DNA of 64,000 nt from Akebia trifoliata (Eukaryota; Streptophyta; Magnoliopsida; Ranunculales; Lardizabalaceae). Below are positions 12,894-25,125 of this stretch, piece by piece. The stretch spans positions 15,939,602-16,003,601 of the forward strand of contig CM030715.1 in the NCBI GenBank assembly GCA_017979445.1, given 5' to 3'. Within the stretch, counting starts at the first letter, position 1. Each line of letters starts with the position of its first letter. The notes beneath the pieces were generated by a model that was not told the origin of the DNA, searched no databases, and saw only the letters and a program-made list of their open reading frames with translations. A program made the position numbers and the translations under genes.

Positions 12894-14152
12894 CCTTTTT
12901 CTACTTCCTAAAAAATAAAACTGTCATTTTCGCAGGCTCCTCGACTGCATTTAGCGAATGCAGCAAGCCCTTGAACAACTAGGTTACCCCTAATGGACGA
13001 GTTTGACTCGTGAGGGTTTGTAGAAAATATACTCACAAAATTTGAAAACAACTTTAAAGTAAAAATAGTCAAAATCAAAACTTATATTGAAAAGCACAAG
13101 TCTTTTTTTTTTTGTTATATTTTATCAATCAATGGAAGTACTGCTTGGTATAGAGTCCCAACCCTTATTTCTCTACAAAAAAACTTAGACTTAAATTGAC
13201 CTTTAAGCGATAGTGGTTCTAACTCAGAATGAGTTTCAACCTTCTAACTACTCAAGAATAGCTGGAGTAACTTAGGGTTTAATTCTAAGCTTAGTATCCT
13301 GTCTGGGGTAGTGAGAAGTGTGGATATTCACTTTAATACCTCTAAGGGGCTTTATCTGTGATATTCCAGTATACTCACATTTTTACACTTGATGGCTTTC
13401 ACCCTACTAAAACTAAACTTTTGGATCTTTGAATTTTGTTTTCTATCACTTCTTTACTCTTTTTTTAAGAAAAGTAGGCAGCCCTTTTCAAGGTACCCAG
13501 TCTAATTCAATGGTTGCTGTATAAGGTGTATACAACCCAATTATGTTTTTCTTCGAATCAGCCAACCAATTGAACAAGGAAGTCAAAGTTCATCAAATCC
13601 AGTTTTTCCTTCAACTCTAGGTAGAAAGAAGGTAACAAGCTCTCTTAATACAATCTAGATTCTTGGTAATCTTATTAGAAGTGACTATAAACCAAAATAT
13701 AACTTTGCTCTAATTTTTGCCTAAGAGAAACTCAAATGGGGACTCCAGATCATAGCTTCCAATGAAAGATTGATTAAATATTTTTGACCAAGTGCTTAAA
13801 GATACAAGCTACGATTTTGAGTAAAATACAACAAAGTCACTAACTAATTTTTTTTTTTTTTGAAATAAAAGAAGAAAATAATAAGTGGAAATCCAACCTA
13901 TATACCCCAAACTTAAACATTATATTGTCCTCAATATTTCAACATATACATGCAAAGGTAAAATTGAAATTGACAAAATGAAATGAAGTAGGTTAGATAG
14001 CACCTAAGAAAGACCTTACAGTCCTGTTGATATTTAACATAATGTCCCTTGAAACGTGTGGGTTGCCTCCTAGAAGCGCTAAGTTTAACGTCTTTAGCCA
14101 GATGAAAACAAAGTTAATTTTGATAGATGGGGTCATCGAGGAGAAAAACTTT
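12894..14152 (-). other. Athila 3' region without an envelope-like ORF
   Basis: About 1.26 kb between the end of pol and the PPT. No long open frame and no membrane-segment pattern was found on the minus strand, so the envelope-like gene carried by some Athila elements is absent or erased. A/T homopolymers occur at 13103-13114 and 13849-13861. Confidence 0.65.
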
Positions 14153-16143
14153 CTAAAGCGGAACATACTCGAGAAAATGTTTGAGACGTTGGCCATTCAC
14201 TTTGAAAGTGGATCCATCTTTATGATTAAGGACTTCAACAGCACCATGGGGGTAGACTGTTTGGATAATATATGGGCCAGTCCATCGAGACTTAAGTTTT
14301 CCTAGAAAAAGGTGGAGTCTGTTATCATACAACAAAACTCTTTGATTAGGAATGAAATTCCTCCTAAGAATGTGCCTATCGTGAAAGAATTTGATACGTT
14401 CTTTGTACCTTTTAGCATAATCATACGAGTCATTTCTAATCTCTTCTAACTCGTCTAGTCGTAACTTTCGCCTTTCACCGGCTTTATCAAAATCAAAGTT
14501 GAGGCGCTTGATCGCCTAATATGCACGATGCTTGAGTTCTACAGGGAGATGACAGGCCTTACCAAAAATTAACCGGTAAGGAGACATCCCTATGGGTGTC
14601 TTGAATGCAGTCCTATAGACCCAGAGTGAATTACTCAATCTCAAAGACCAATCTTTCCTTGAGGGATTGACTATTTTTCTAATATAGTCTTTATTTTCTT
14701 GTTAGAAATCTCCACTTGCCCACTTGTTTGTGGGTGGTAAGGTGTGGCAACCTTGTGCGTTATGAGGTATTTCTTCATCAACGTAGCAAAGATCTTGTTG
14801 TAAAAATACGAGCTACCATCATTTATGATAGCTCGCGGAGTACTGAATCTTGAAAAAATCGTCTCATTGATGAATTATATCACAACCTTGTGATCGTTAG
14901 TTCTACAGGCTACAACTTCGACCCATTTTGACATATAATCAACGGCAACTAGGATATATTGGTAACCCTGGGAGATGAGAAATGATCCCATGAAGTCTAT
15001 ACCCCACACGTCAAAAATTTCGATGATCAGGATAGGATTTTGAGGTATTTCATTTCTCTTCGAGATTTTTCCTAATCTCTGACATCTATCACAAGATTTG
15101 CTAAACTCGTAGTCATCACGAAAAATACTAGGCTAGAAAAAATCGCATTGTAAGATTTTCATAGCGGTCTTCTTACCACTGAAGTGCCCTCTGTAGGCAT
15201 GATTATGGCCAAACTCTAGGATATTGACTTGCTCACAGGTTTGAATACAACGTCTAATGATTTGATCGGGACAATACTTAAATAAGTATGGCTCATCCCA
15301 GAAATACCATTTTATTTTTGACAGAAGATGGAGTTTCTCTTGACTAGTCATTTTGACTGGGAATTGACCTGTAACTAGGTAGTTGACAATGTCCGCATAC
15401 CATGGAACGTTGGCTTGAGAGATTTCCATAAGTTGCTCATTGAGAAAGGATTCAGAGATGGGTAAGGACTCCTCGGATGGCTTGTTAACTATCCTAGACA
15501 AGTGATCAGCTACGACATTTTCTACCCCCTTTTTATCTCGAATCTCGAGATCAAACTCTTGTGGCAGTAGAATCCAACGGATTAACCTTACTTTAGCATA
15601 TTTCTTTGATAGAAGGTACTTTAATGCTGCGTGGTCTGTGTAGATCACAACTTTAGATCTTATGAGATAGGGGCGAAATTTTTCAACGGCATAGACCACT
15701 GCTAGCATTTCCTTCTCTGTTGTAGAGTAGTTAAGCTGAGTATCGTTAAGGGTTTTACTAGCATATTGGATAACATGAGGTTGTTTTTCGATTCGCTGAC
15801 CCAAAATAGCACCTATTGCATAATCCGAAGCGTCGCACATAACTTCGAACGGAATGCTCCAGTTTGGAGGTTGAATAATAGGTGCTGAGGTTAACTCGAA
15901 TTTGAACTTGTTGAACGCAGAGAGACATGACTCTGAAAAGTCGAAAGAAACATCCTTTCCCAATAGCTCACATAAAGGCTTCGAGATTTTTCCGAAATTT
16001 TTAATGAATCTACGATAGAAACCTGCATGGCCTAGGAATGACCTAATTTCTTTGATCGTTCTAGGAGGTGGTAATTTTTCGATTAGACCTACCTTCGCCT
16101 TATCTACCTCAATCCCCTTAGCAGAAACAATGTGCCCTAACAC
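14153..16143 (-). pseudogene. Athila pol: RNase H and integrase
   Basis: The open stretch 15133-16143 (336 aa) starts at the end of RT ([15 protein letters not shown]) and contains RNase H with catalytic residues in CDASDYA, EKEMLA, YTDHAAL and VADHLSR. It then enters the integrase zinc-binding region ([14 protein letters not shown]) and ends at a stop (15133). The coding sense continues past it: CDRCQRLGK completes the zinc site, WGIDFMGSF gives the first core Asp, then INDGSSYF (TDxG-type second Asp region) and PYHPQTSGQVE with the Glu. The final 60 aa (14335-14153, LKSRWTGPY to QRLKHFLEY) are the Athila pol C-terminus. RNase H degrades the RNA template; integrase inserts the cDNA. Several stops make it inactive. 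Confidence 0.88.
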
Positions 16144-16762
16144 AATCCCCTATTGAGGACTAGATTGACCTCTTTGCAACGTACAAGGACCAAAGTCAAG
16201 TGATGGAGACATTCCTCAAAATTTGGTCCGAAAACTGAAAAATCGTCTATGAACACTTCGAGATATCTTTCTAGCATGTCGGAGAATATACTCATCATAC
16301 ATCGTTGAAAAGTAGCGGGTGCATTGCACAATCCAAAAGGCATGCGACGATACGTAAAAGTTTCAAAGAACAGGTGAAAGTTATTTTCTCTTGATTGATT
16401 GGAGCAACAGGTATCTGGTTGTACCCGGAATAACCATCTAAGAAGCAATAGTAAGAATGTCCTGTTAGACGCTCTAACATTTGATCAATTTCGGTAAGGG
16501 GAAATGATCCTTAGGAGTCATCGAGTTGAGTTTCCTATAATCGATACACACTCTCCATCCATTTTGGACTCGAGTGGGGATTAATTTGTTGTCTTGGTTC
16601 ACTACCACAGTGATACCAGATTTCTTAGGAATACTTGTATATGACTCACCCAATGACGGTCAGAGATAGGATAGATAATACCCGCATCTAGCAATTTCAT
16701 CACTTCCATCCGAACTACGTCTTTCATGATAGGATTTAGCTGTCTCTAAGGTTCTAAGGAAG
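16144..16762 (-). pseudogene. Athila reverse transcriptase, frameshifted
   Basis: RT motifs are spread over three frames: RVCIDYRKLNSM and FPLP near 16500-16560, LDGYSGYNQIPVAP near 16400-16450, TFTYRRMPFGLCNAPATF near 16320-16370, and the catalytic YxDD-type motif as EVFIDDFSVFG near 16230-16260. FIDD is a normal Athila variant. At least two frameshifts (near 16480 and 16380) and a stop at the junction with the upstream linker inactivate it. Confidence 0.85.
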
Positions 16763-16763
16763 G

Positions 16764-17700
16764 CTAAGCAAAATTCTCTAAGCGAATATGGTGCATCACC
16801 ACAGATGGACTAATTATCTTGATGTCAGCTATGCTCCAACCAATAGCTTCTTGATGTTCTCTTAATATTCCTAACAACTGTCCCTCTTGAACTTTATTGA
16901 GGTGAGAGGAAATGATCACGGGCAAGGTTTCATTCTTGCCAAGAAATACATATCTTAAGGTCTCTGGAAGCGACTTGAGTTCTAATTTTGGAGGCTTGAC
17001 ATGAGAAGGAACAAGATTGGATATGCACACAGGAAGACTTTCAACTTTTGCGTACCACCTCACAGAATCTAAGAGTGGAACGGATTCAAGCAAAGTATTG
17101 ACTTCGTTTATAGACTCTTCTACATCCAAGTCAAGGCCAAAGTGAGCCAAACATTTCCTTAGGGGATCAGAGTGCCCTAACTCTTGATACGTTTTATTGA
17201 CTAGCGTATCTATCATGTTCACTTCCTCCATACCATCATCTACATCAATTCCTTGGAAATTATGAAAGACGTTCAGTTTCATTTTCATATCCCCAAATGC
17301 TAAAGTCATAATCCCATTTCTACAACGAATGACTGTGTCAGACGTGACTAAAAATAGACGTCCTAAGATGATAGGAATATGACTGTTCGAATTAATGACT
17401 GGCTCTGTGTCTAAGACAACAAAGTCAACAGGAAAATAGAAATCTTTGACTTTAACTATCACGTCCTCAACTATATCCTTTTAAATTTTTATGAACCTAT
17501 CGGCTAGACTCAACATGATATCGGTGGGTTTCAAAACCCCCAAAACTAATTGTTTATAAACTGAATATGGTAAAAGGTTCACACTAGCCCCTAAGTCTAA
17601 GAGACATTTTTCGATCACTTGATTTCCAATATTAATGGAAATTGTCGGACATCAAGGATCCTTAAATTTTGGTGCAATCGTTTGTTAGATGAGCGACGAA
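16764..17700 (-). pseudogene. Athila protease and pre-RT linker
   Basis: Minus-strand text near 17590-17620 reads LLDLGASVNLLPYSVY, the Athila retropepsin active site (DLG in place of DS/TG). A TAA near 17483 (after RFIKI) interrupts the frame. The open stretch 17462-16764 (232 aa) continues with YFPVDFVVLDTEP and IPIILGRLFL, the conserved protease core and C-terminal GRPFL-type motif. A linker follows, ending IGWSIADIKIISPSVVMH just before RT. The protease would mature the Gag-Pol polyprotein. Confidence 0.85.
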
Positions 17701-18070
17701 GCTTGGGCTGCCATGATGGCTTTCCGAGGAAACGGTGTTTTCCTTTTAGTTGTGGTTAAATCCTATAGGAATTTCACATAAGAAGGTATCTGCTTAATGG
17801 CATCTAGGAAAGGGATATTGATATGCACAGTTTGGAAGACTTTTAACATACCCTCAAATTGCTTACCTTTTTTAGAATCTCTAAGGCGATGGGGAAATGG
17901 AGCTTTTGAAATTGGTAAAATGATGGGAGGATTCTCCAAATCTTTCTCCTTCTCTTTTGGAGACTCTATGACTTTTTTTGAACTTTGTCCTTCTCTAGGA
18001 ATTTTTCTCCCTTGTCAATAGGTTGGACCTTATTGTCCACCTTCTTTCCCGAACGCAAGGTGTGGATAGC

Positions 18071-19571
18071 CTAGACTGAGTCTTGTGGAGCTCCAGAATG
18101 GCTTCCTACTTTGTATTGACCTTTTGATCTGTTTGGAATCAAAGGTTGACCTTTAGGGTTAGGGATAGTTTGACTAGGAAATTCACCTTTCTCTCTCCCA
18201 CTCAAGGAGAGAGCTAACTGCCCCAACTGAACTTCCATTTTAGCTATGGATTGCGCAGTGACCTGGTTGATTTGAGTTTGATTTTGATGGGTTTGCTGTT
18301 GAGTTTGGATGAACTGTTGTTGCTGCCTCATTAACTCGACAATCATAGATTCTAAGGATGACTGTTATTGGGCAGGTTGTTGGTAATTGGTCATGGGATC
18401 TGGGATGATGGTTCTGCAATCTGTAAATTGTTAGGGTTGATAAGTGACTTGAGGAACAATGGCTTGGTTTGTGGACGAACCAGATTGCCTAGGAAAACTC
18501 TTATTGTAACTTGACGGACCACTAGGTTGAATAGGTTCGTTCTGTCTGTACGAGAAATTAGGATGAAACCTATTATCTGGGTGATATGTTTGGCTAAAAG
18601 AGTTCGGAGTTGGCTTCCTAAAAGCACTATAACCATTAATCGCATTTGCTTGTTCAGCTTTGATTTGAGGCAAGGTAGGACAACACTCGACTAAATGGTC
18701 GTTGCCGTCGCATATAACGCACAAAGAACTCGGTTCAACAGTCACTTGCAAAATTGTACGAAGGTCTAGGTGAGGTATTGATGCTGAGATGGTAAAGGCA
18801 TCTAACTTCTTCGTGAGATTGTTCATCCCACTCACTATACTAGACATAACATTTTTTAGATCAAGGTCTGCCTTCATCTCATACATGCCTATCTTCCTAA
18901 CCGGATCATCTCTATCAAACTCTTCTTGGTGAGTGCTCCAATTTTGAGCACTCTCGGCTAACTCTACGAGGAAATCGTACACGTGATTGGGAGTCTGGTT
19001 CATGAATTAACCCTTATGCATTGACTCGACTAAGGTACGTTGATTCATTGTTAATCCTCTATAAAAACTTTGCACCAACTGTGCTTTGTCAATGCCATGG
19101 TTTGGGCACTTGACCAATAAATCATTGAATCTTTCCCACGTTTGGAAAAATTCATCATTAGGACAGGCTCTAAAATTTCTATTAGAGTCCTTCATTTTCT
19201 CAGTTTTGGCCACGGGGTAGAATTTGGCCATAAATTTCTTGGATAGAACATCCCAGGTAGATATGGAATTGGGTGTTAGGGAGTTCAACCACGCAGCTGC
19301 GTGGTCTTCCAGGGATAATGGGAATAGAATAACCTTGATACTCTCCTCATCTAGATTTTGATTTCTAAAAGTTTGACATATAGTTAAGAATCGATTAAGG
19401 TGAGTGTAAGGTTGTTCACGCTCTAAACCGTGGAATTTATGGAGCATATTGATGGTGACAGCCCTAATTTCAAACTGAGGTGCATTGTTCAATAGTAAAA
19501 CAAATGCATATAGGAGGAGATGCGAAAGCTGGAGCGAAGAGCTCATTGAGAGTTCACTCTCGATTATCCAT
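18071..19571 (-). pseudogene. Athila gag
   Basis: A likely ATG at 19569-19571 (MDNR) starts a frame with early stops. From 19546 it reads as an Athila gag: KFHGLEREQPYTHLNRF, AAAWLNSLTP, TWDVLSKKFMAKFYP, then the dimerisation-like stretch FNDLLVKCPNHGID. A TAA at 19007-19009 is in frame (HKG stop FMNQTP). The next part to 18431 holds a CCHC knuckle, CVICDGNDHLVECC. Two more in-frame stops separate a glutamine-rich tail (18346-18071). All parts are in one frame, so nonsense mutations rather than rearrangement killed it. Between 18070 and 17700 the gag-protease junction continues in decayed form (LRSGKKVDN). Confidence 0.88.
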
Positions 19572-20843
19572 CATAACTACTGATGGTGTCTCGCGTATCC
19601 TACTAATGGTACGTTCGATCTGAGGATCAAATAGTTCTAACACGATATTTTGTGAACGTCTACCAAGCATGCAAATCACACAGTCGATCAAACAATAATG
19701 AAAAGAAAAAAACTGGACCTAGATAGGTTGCCTAAAGCTAGACAGCTCCTAACTGGGTAGAAATAGCACAACTAGCCTTCAACTCAGTTCTATGAAGTCA
19801 AGTTTGAATCATTCGGATCTCTAGATCGGAGGTGGCGCACAATGTATAAGCAAGGGAACTCTTAAGTCACCTTCTTTTCTTGAATAGACTGAGTCTATCC
19901 CCTCAAAGGGCAAGATCTTACTAGATACAATAGATGACCAAGAAGCGGAATTTCTCCTATTGAGCTCGTGGGCCCTATAGTCAAGTCTAATTGATTTTAA
20001 TTAATTTGATTGGATGACTAGTAAGTTGATTATTCTAATTAGAGTAAGGAATTGGTAATGACTTCCAATCCTTATCTAATCATGCCATCCCTAGGAGAGG
20101 GGTCCTTTTTACTACTTAATTAACTATTCCAAATGTGTGCAAATTAGAAAAATAACATATAAAGGCAAAGAGTAACCCACTAGCAAAGAGAGGCGTGGGT
20201 GTTTCGAGATTTTTCCCGTGCTAAACGGGGTGAAAATGGTTTGATTCGACTTAGGCCACCAACTCCAATTTTGTTGTGCGAACCTAAGGAGCCGTGACGG
20301 TATTGTTCACATGTCGTCCTTCCTTAGTCTATTACAATCCAAGCTTTCTTGGATAATTAAAAAAATTACAAAGAATCTTATACAAGTGTTTTTAAAACAG
20401 AAAAATAAACCTAACCAAAGATTCAAGGAAATTAAAAGAAAAGAAGAAAAAAAATGTTCACCTACAAGAAGCAAAACAAAAATGTTAATAGAAATAAAAG
20501 TAAACGGACTCAAAAATAGAATTTGACTTACCACAATCATGTTGACTAAGTCACATTTTATAAAAAATTTTCGTTCTACCCAAAATCGATATACTATAAT
20601 AGATAATCGGAGATCGGAGTAGAAAGTTACAGTCAGTTTAAGTTCTGCTGTCTATGGTGAAAAAGAAAACGGGAATGACTTTTTTTTTTCAATGTTTTTT
20701 TTCTTCTTCCTTTTTCTCTCTTAAAATCTCAAGAACACTTGAACTTATAGAAAGAAATCAAAAGAAAAAAAATAAAATAAATTAAAAAAGAAAGAAATGA
20801 ATTTCAAATCAAAACTTACCACTAATACCTTTACCTTTCCCTG
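19572..20843 (-). other. Athila 5' leader
   Basis: About 1.27 kb between PBS and gag. It is A-rich near 20430-20520 and 20660-20800. The 70-aa frames at 20307-20540 are low-complexity and have no recognisable content. Confidence 0.65.
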
Positions 20844-20861
20844 ACAGCAGCGTCAAAATTC
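20844..20861 (-). promoter_or_regulatory. Primer binding site of the Athila element
   Basis: The minus strand just after the 5' LTR reads gaattt then TGACGCTGCTGTCAGGGA, a mutated form of the Athila PBS TGGCGCCGTTGCCGGGGA (tRNA-Asp type). Changes at CpG-type positions suggest methylation decay. Confidence 0.75.
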
Positions 20862-22075
20862 TGATGAGACTATTGTTGTTATTCTCAACAGAATTAATAA
20901 TAATCTTACTTTTTCCTTACTTGTGGGGCAAGTAAGGGATCGAACCCAAGAGAAAGGAGGAATAGAGTTAAGCTACGAAGATAAAATTCAAATTAACTAA
21001 AATGAATTAAAACTGTTTTTCTTCGTATTTTTGAATTTATAAGAAGATGTAAAATTGCTAGGAAATAAATTAAAGTAAATGAAATTAAAAGCAAGTAAAC
21101 TTATGAAACTAAAACACCATTGGAGGTGGATCTACCTAGAACATGTTGTTGAGCAATTTCTAGTTTCTAGCCTTTTTATAACTCAATCGTAAGGGCTTGG
21201 TGTTAGCTCCTTAGATCGGAAAGTTTTACAAATGAAATGAAATAAAGGAACATAAACAAAGAAGAATTCTTTGAAAACTTCCTACTACCAATTATCTTGT
21301 TTAAGCATACTCTATCTTGATCTAATCTAAGCATAAAGTATCTATATTAAGAATAAAATGTGCAAGAAACTTAAAGAGAACTCATAAGCATTTTAAATGA
21401 AAGAAATGCATGAAATTAGAAATAACACAATAACTTGCTTTAGGCTTTTCCACTCTCCAATGGAGGGGAACTTAGCCTAATGTCATTGCAAGAGAAGGAA
21501 AATAAGAGATGAAATAACTTTTCTTCATTTCATGGAGAAACTTACAACTTCTTCTTCTTCTACTTCTTACAAAACTATTTAGCCAAAAGAAAATAACTAA
21601 AAAATGAAAATACAAAAAATAAGAGAATAGGCTAAGAGCCTTAAATTAAAGGAGTCTTTGATAAGAGAACCAAGATGGGACCCTTTCTCTAGAGTTTGAG
21701 GCTCTATTTATTGAGAAAAATGTGTGTAGAAGAGTCTAAAAGTAGCCTCCACTTTTCTTTGCACAAAAAGACAAAAGAAGAGAATATGAGTAAAGGATTA
21801 GGGCATTCCAAAGGATTAGAACATTCCAAAGTGGGCCAAAATGCTTTTGCCTTGAGATTTTGATTCTAAATTGTTGATTTTCTGCACAAGAAACACACGT
21901 AGTTAGATTTATCTAGTAAATAAATTTATTTATATATATTTAAGCCTAATTAACATGAAACATGATGTTTTGAGGCTTATCATGATTATTACCTTAATAT
22001 GGAAAAATAGGTACAAAAATCAAGATAAATATCCAAAAAATGTGTATATAATTGAGTGTTAGGAGATACTCATCA
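20862..22075 (-). repeat. 5' LTR of the Athila element
   Basis: 1214 bp, paired with 11684-12879. The length difference is partly explained by a short tandem duplication around 21800-21835, where the phrase 'attccaaag' occurs twice in place of once. Confidence 0.92.
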
Positions 22076-22161
22076 GCCACTCTATGATTGTCGCTCTGAT
22101 ATCCGTGGTACTAACCAATTCTCCAAAACATAACAGATTTGTATCTCATACGAATCTAATG

Positions 22162-22179
22162 CTATGCTCTGATACAATC
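22162..22179 (-). promoter_or_regulatory. Primer binding site of the Tekay-like element
   Basis: The minus strand directly after the LTR reads GATTGTATCAGAGCATAG. The core TATCAGAGC matches the sequence complementary to the 3' end of initiator tRNA-Met (TGGTATCAGAGC), the usual primer of chromoviruses. Confidence 0.85.
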
Positions 22180-22331
22180 TATGGCGCCCCGCCAAACACT
22201 AACACAAAGCCCCTTGTTAGATCTCGAGGCACAAGGTGGCACCTCGAAATTTCGGCATGGTTCCCTTTGTTTATGTTAGCATTCCAAGGTGTTCAACCTA
22301 CACCTGATAAACGACATACAATCCTTCATAT

Positions 22332-22416
<85 letters not shown>

Positions 22417-25120
22417 TCGTAATACTCCTAGATGAATTTGACATCATTAGGGGTATAACCCCAATACTCACTAAGTGACGGACTCTGGCTGTCTATCTGA
22501 CCCACCAGATGATTTTCACTCATGTTCTACACCTGCCTCGCTAAGTTTCGGATCTGAAACAAAAAAAATGGAGAAGGAAAGGGTGAGTAACAATGGTTAT
22601 CCAATAAGAAAGAAAACAATTTTTGCCAATAACCTTTCCTAACATGAACGAATAAACATACTAAATCATTTTAAAATATGCAAAGTTTTACAGAAAAAAC
22701 TACAATTAATTGGTACATATAGCTAGGGATAAGCGACTAAACATTTTAAAACTCACATTACATCGACCAGCAGTACTCACTATAACATTCTTTTTTTATA
22801 TAAATCTAATTGATCAAATGGAAACATTAAACATTCAGTTCATTTTATATATCAAAATAAGACAACAGATACATAATATACAATAGTGGAGTAGTGGAAT
22901 TAGAGAGTTGGGATTCACGACTGGATCGCTCTCAGTCGGGACATGGTGTTTCATGATAAAGATTAGTTCTTAATTTTGTGGCTGGTCGCTGTTTACCACA
23001 TTTGCAAAACCATTTATCCGGCTCAAGTTGGCCGTTTGACGTGACTATAAGCAATGGGTCTCTTTTCGATGTATCAGAACGTTCGACTACTACAGATTGT
23101 TAGTAATCACTGACTAATCATCTTCGTCTATACCTATTAGGCGTGCATGCAATTCCCAAATATACAAATCATTCGTATACGACTACCTTTACATTACAGT
23201 TCACTGGTAAAGATAGAGAGGAATAAATCGGATTCTACTTATGCCTCCACTCCCATACGTGTCCCATACCATATATGAGCTTGGTGGTCCCTACCGTACA
23301 TCCCAGGATAGTACACCACTTCGGATGATATGTCGCACTATATCCCTTCAGGCATTCACAGACTCTTTAACAGCTCATAAAATAGCTATATATATATATA
23401 TATATTATTTTCATTTGAAAATAAAAGAGAAATTAACAATACAAGGTTGAGAATAGATATCTAGTTTCCTACCATGCAACTATGGCCATCCGGCCTAAAA
23501 TAAATAACAAAACGGAAAAGTTAACAGCGCCTCGTGCTAACAAAAAGTAAATATACATGCAACCAGTAACATTATCCCTGGATATCCGTTCACCAACTTA
23601 CATACAACACAACAATGTAAAATGCAAACATCACCCCTCGGGTGTGACTCTAACATTTTACGATTTCATACCCTTTTTCTCTTTTTCCGATTTTTACAGT
23701 TTTCAATCTCTCAAACAAAATATCCACTTTCTGATATTCATCAACTCAATATGAGTTCATTGAATATTAAATATTTTTTTTCAATTATAAAATTTATTTT
23801 TATCATTTAAATTGAAAATTTACAAAATTTATATCAAAATAGGGTCTGAACAGTGCACATGACCCAACTGGTGAAAATAACCTGGTGAAATATCCTACCC
23901 ACGTATAATTTGTTATAAAATACAATTAAACATATCAAATATCTAAGTTCTGGTGTGAATTTGAAATAATCAATTGAATTCTATATTTTTGGAAACACAT
24001 CACAAATTTTTAATATAATCCTAAATGTAATTTTCACAATCTATGATTAGTAATAGAAATTGAGAGTTCCTTACAATCTCTATGCGAAAGAATTGAAACA
24101 CGTACACAGAAATCGAGGTGATTGACACAGAAATCAAGATAATTCAAACTTCGAGACGACTGATTTTTGAGTTTGACCAGGTGATTTCGAAGATTTCGAC
24201 GCTGTCGTATTTTTACCCTTCTACGGCGGAGGACGGTTTGATCCTTAAACCGATGAAATTCGAGGTCAAAGTTTTGAAATTCCTGTATATAAATATGACA
24301 GATTTTTTACGATACGGGGTGAAAAAGAAAGTGAAACAAAAAGTTCTTGGTGGGTTTCTTAGATGTCGAGGCTGCAGATCTTTTTCCCTTCTGTGTCAGT
24401 CGTCGACGACCAGCCGTTTGTCGTGAATCTGAGGTGGAAGATCAGCAAAAAAATAAAATTTTCATTTCATATGTCGTGGCTATTTGGACGAGTTGGGGAA
24501 GATGATTAGGAAAAAAAATTAAAAAAAATTTATTTATATAAATTTTGGGACGAAATCAGTATTTTGCTTATTGTTTCGATCGACTATAACTTGACTATCC
24601 AGACTCCAAAAGTGACAAATGAATACTCTATTTTATCTAATTTTTCGTTTTAGATTTAATGGTTTGGTCAATTTCAACAAATTTTATCTATAACAAAAAT
24701 TTACATTTTTGTCCTGAAGCAACCCCTAAAATTGACGTCATTTTCATTTTTAACGATAATTTGACTTTTTATGTTCTAAAAATGATAAATAAATAGTCAA
24801 TATTCAATAATTTTTCATTAACAACTCAATGGTGTAATCAAATCTTAATAATTCTTAATTTAGCAAAAAGTCATTATTTTAGCCTGGTCCGACTAGGTAA
24901 TCGAGGATTTTGCAACTTTTATTTTTAAACTCGCATTTGAGCTTGTTTATAGACTAACATATGTTTTTCGATCATTTTGAATCCAATGGTGAGGTCAGAT
25001 TTCCTTAAAATTGATCAGAAATCTCCTAAAATTTTATCCCTAAGTCCTACTTTCAAGATTTTCTCAAAATTCCACTATTTATTTTCCTCGAGATACAAAT
25101 TTAAAACTCAGGGTTTTACA
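22180..25120 (-). repeat. 5' LTR of the Tekay-like element
   Basis: 2941 bp, paired with 6088-8727. The terminal dinucleotide at 22180 has decayed (TA in place of TG on the plus strand). It carries a TA microsatellite (22328-22411) and a 345-bp block (24083-24427) not found in its partner. Confidence 0.88.
22328..22411. repeat. TA microsatellite
   Basis: About 84 bp of TA dinucleotides with occasional AA interruptions, only in the 5' LTR of the Tekay-like element. Confidence 0.95.
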
Positions 25121-25125
25121 GAAAA

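Larger units (their letters stand above)
11684..22075 (-). mobile_element. Athila-lineage Ty3/gypsy retrotransposon, near full length
   Basis: Two LTRs (11684-12879 and 20862-22075) start TGATGAG and end CTCATCA. Next to the 5' LTR lies a PBS (20844-20861); next to the 3' LTR lies a purine tract (12880-12893). Target duplications are GACAC (11679-11683) and GCCAC (22076-22080), one mismatch in five. The minus-strand interior carries gag, a DLGAS protease, RT with FIDD, RNase H and integrase in order, all typical of Athila. All ORFs are broken by stops or frameshifts. No envelope-like ORF is present between pol and the 3' LTR. By eye its LTRs are more alike than those of the surrounding Tekay-like element, consistent with later insertion. 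Confidence 0.93.
6088..25120 (-). mobile_element. Tekay/Del-like chromovirus retrotransposon, itself interrupted
   Basis: Two long direct repeats (6088-8727 and 22180-25120) flank the element. Reading the minus strand, the 5' LTR is 22180-25120, a PBS matching initiator tRNA-Met follows at 22162-22179, and a purine tract (AAAGGGGGAGAA) precedes the 3' LTR at 8727. Flanking sequences are aaaaa (6083-6087; gaaaa one base earlier) and gaaaa (25121-25125), a near-perfect 5-bp target duplication. The interior keeps only gag remnants, a protease scrap and the integrase C-terminus; RT and the integrase core are deleted. The Athila element at 11684-22075 sits about 105 bp inside the 5' LTR. Tekay assignment: LTR start TGTAAAACCCCGAG, the PBS, and the VFHVSMLKKY integrase motif. 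Confidence 0.88.
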
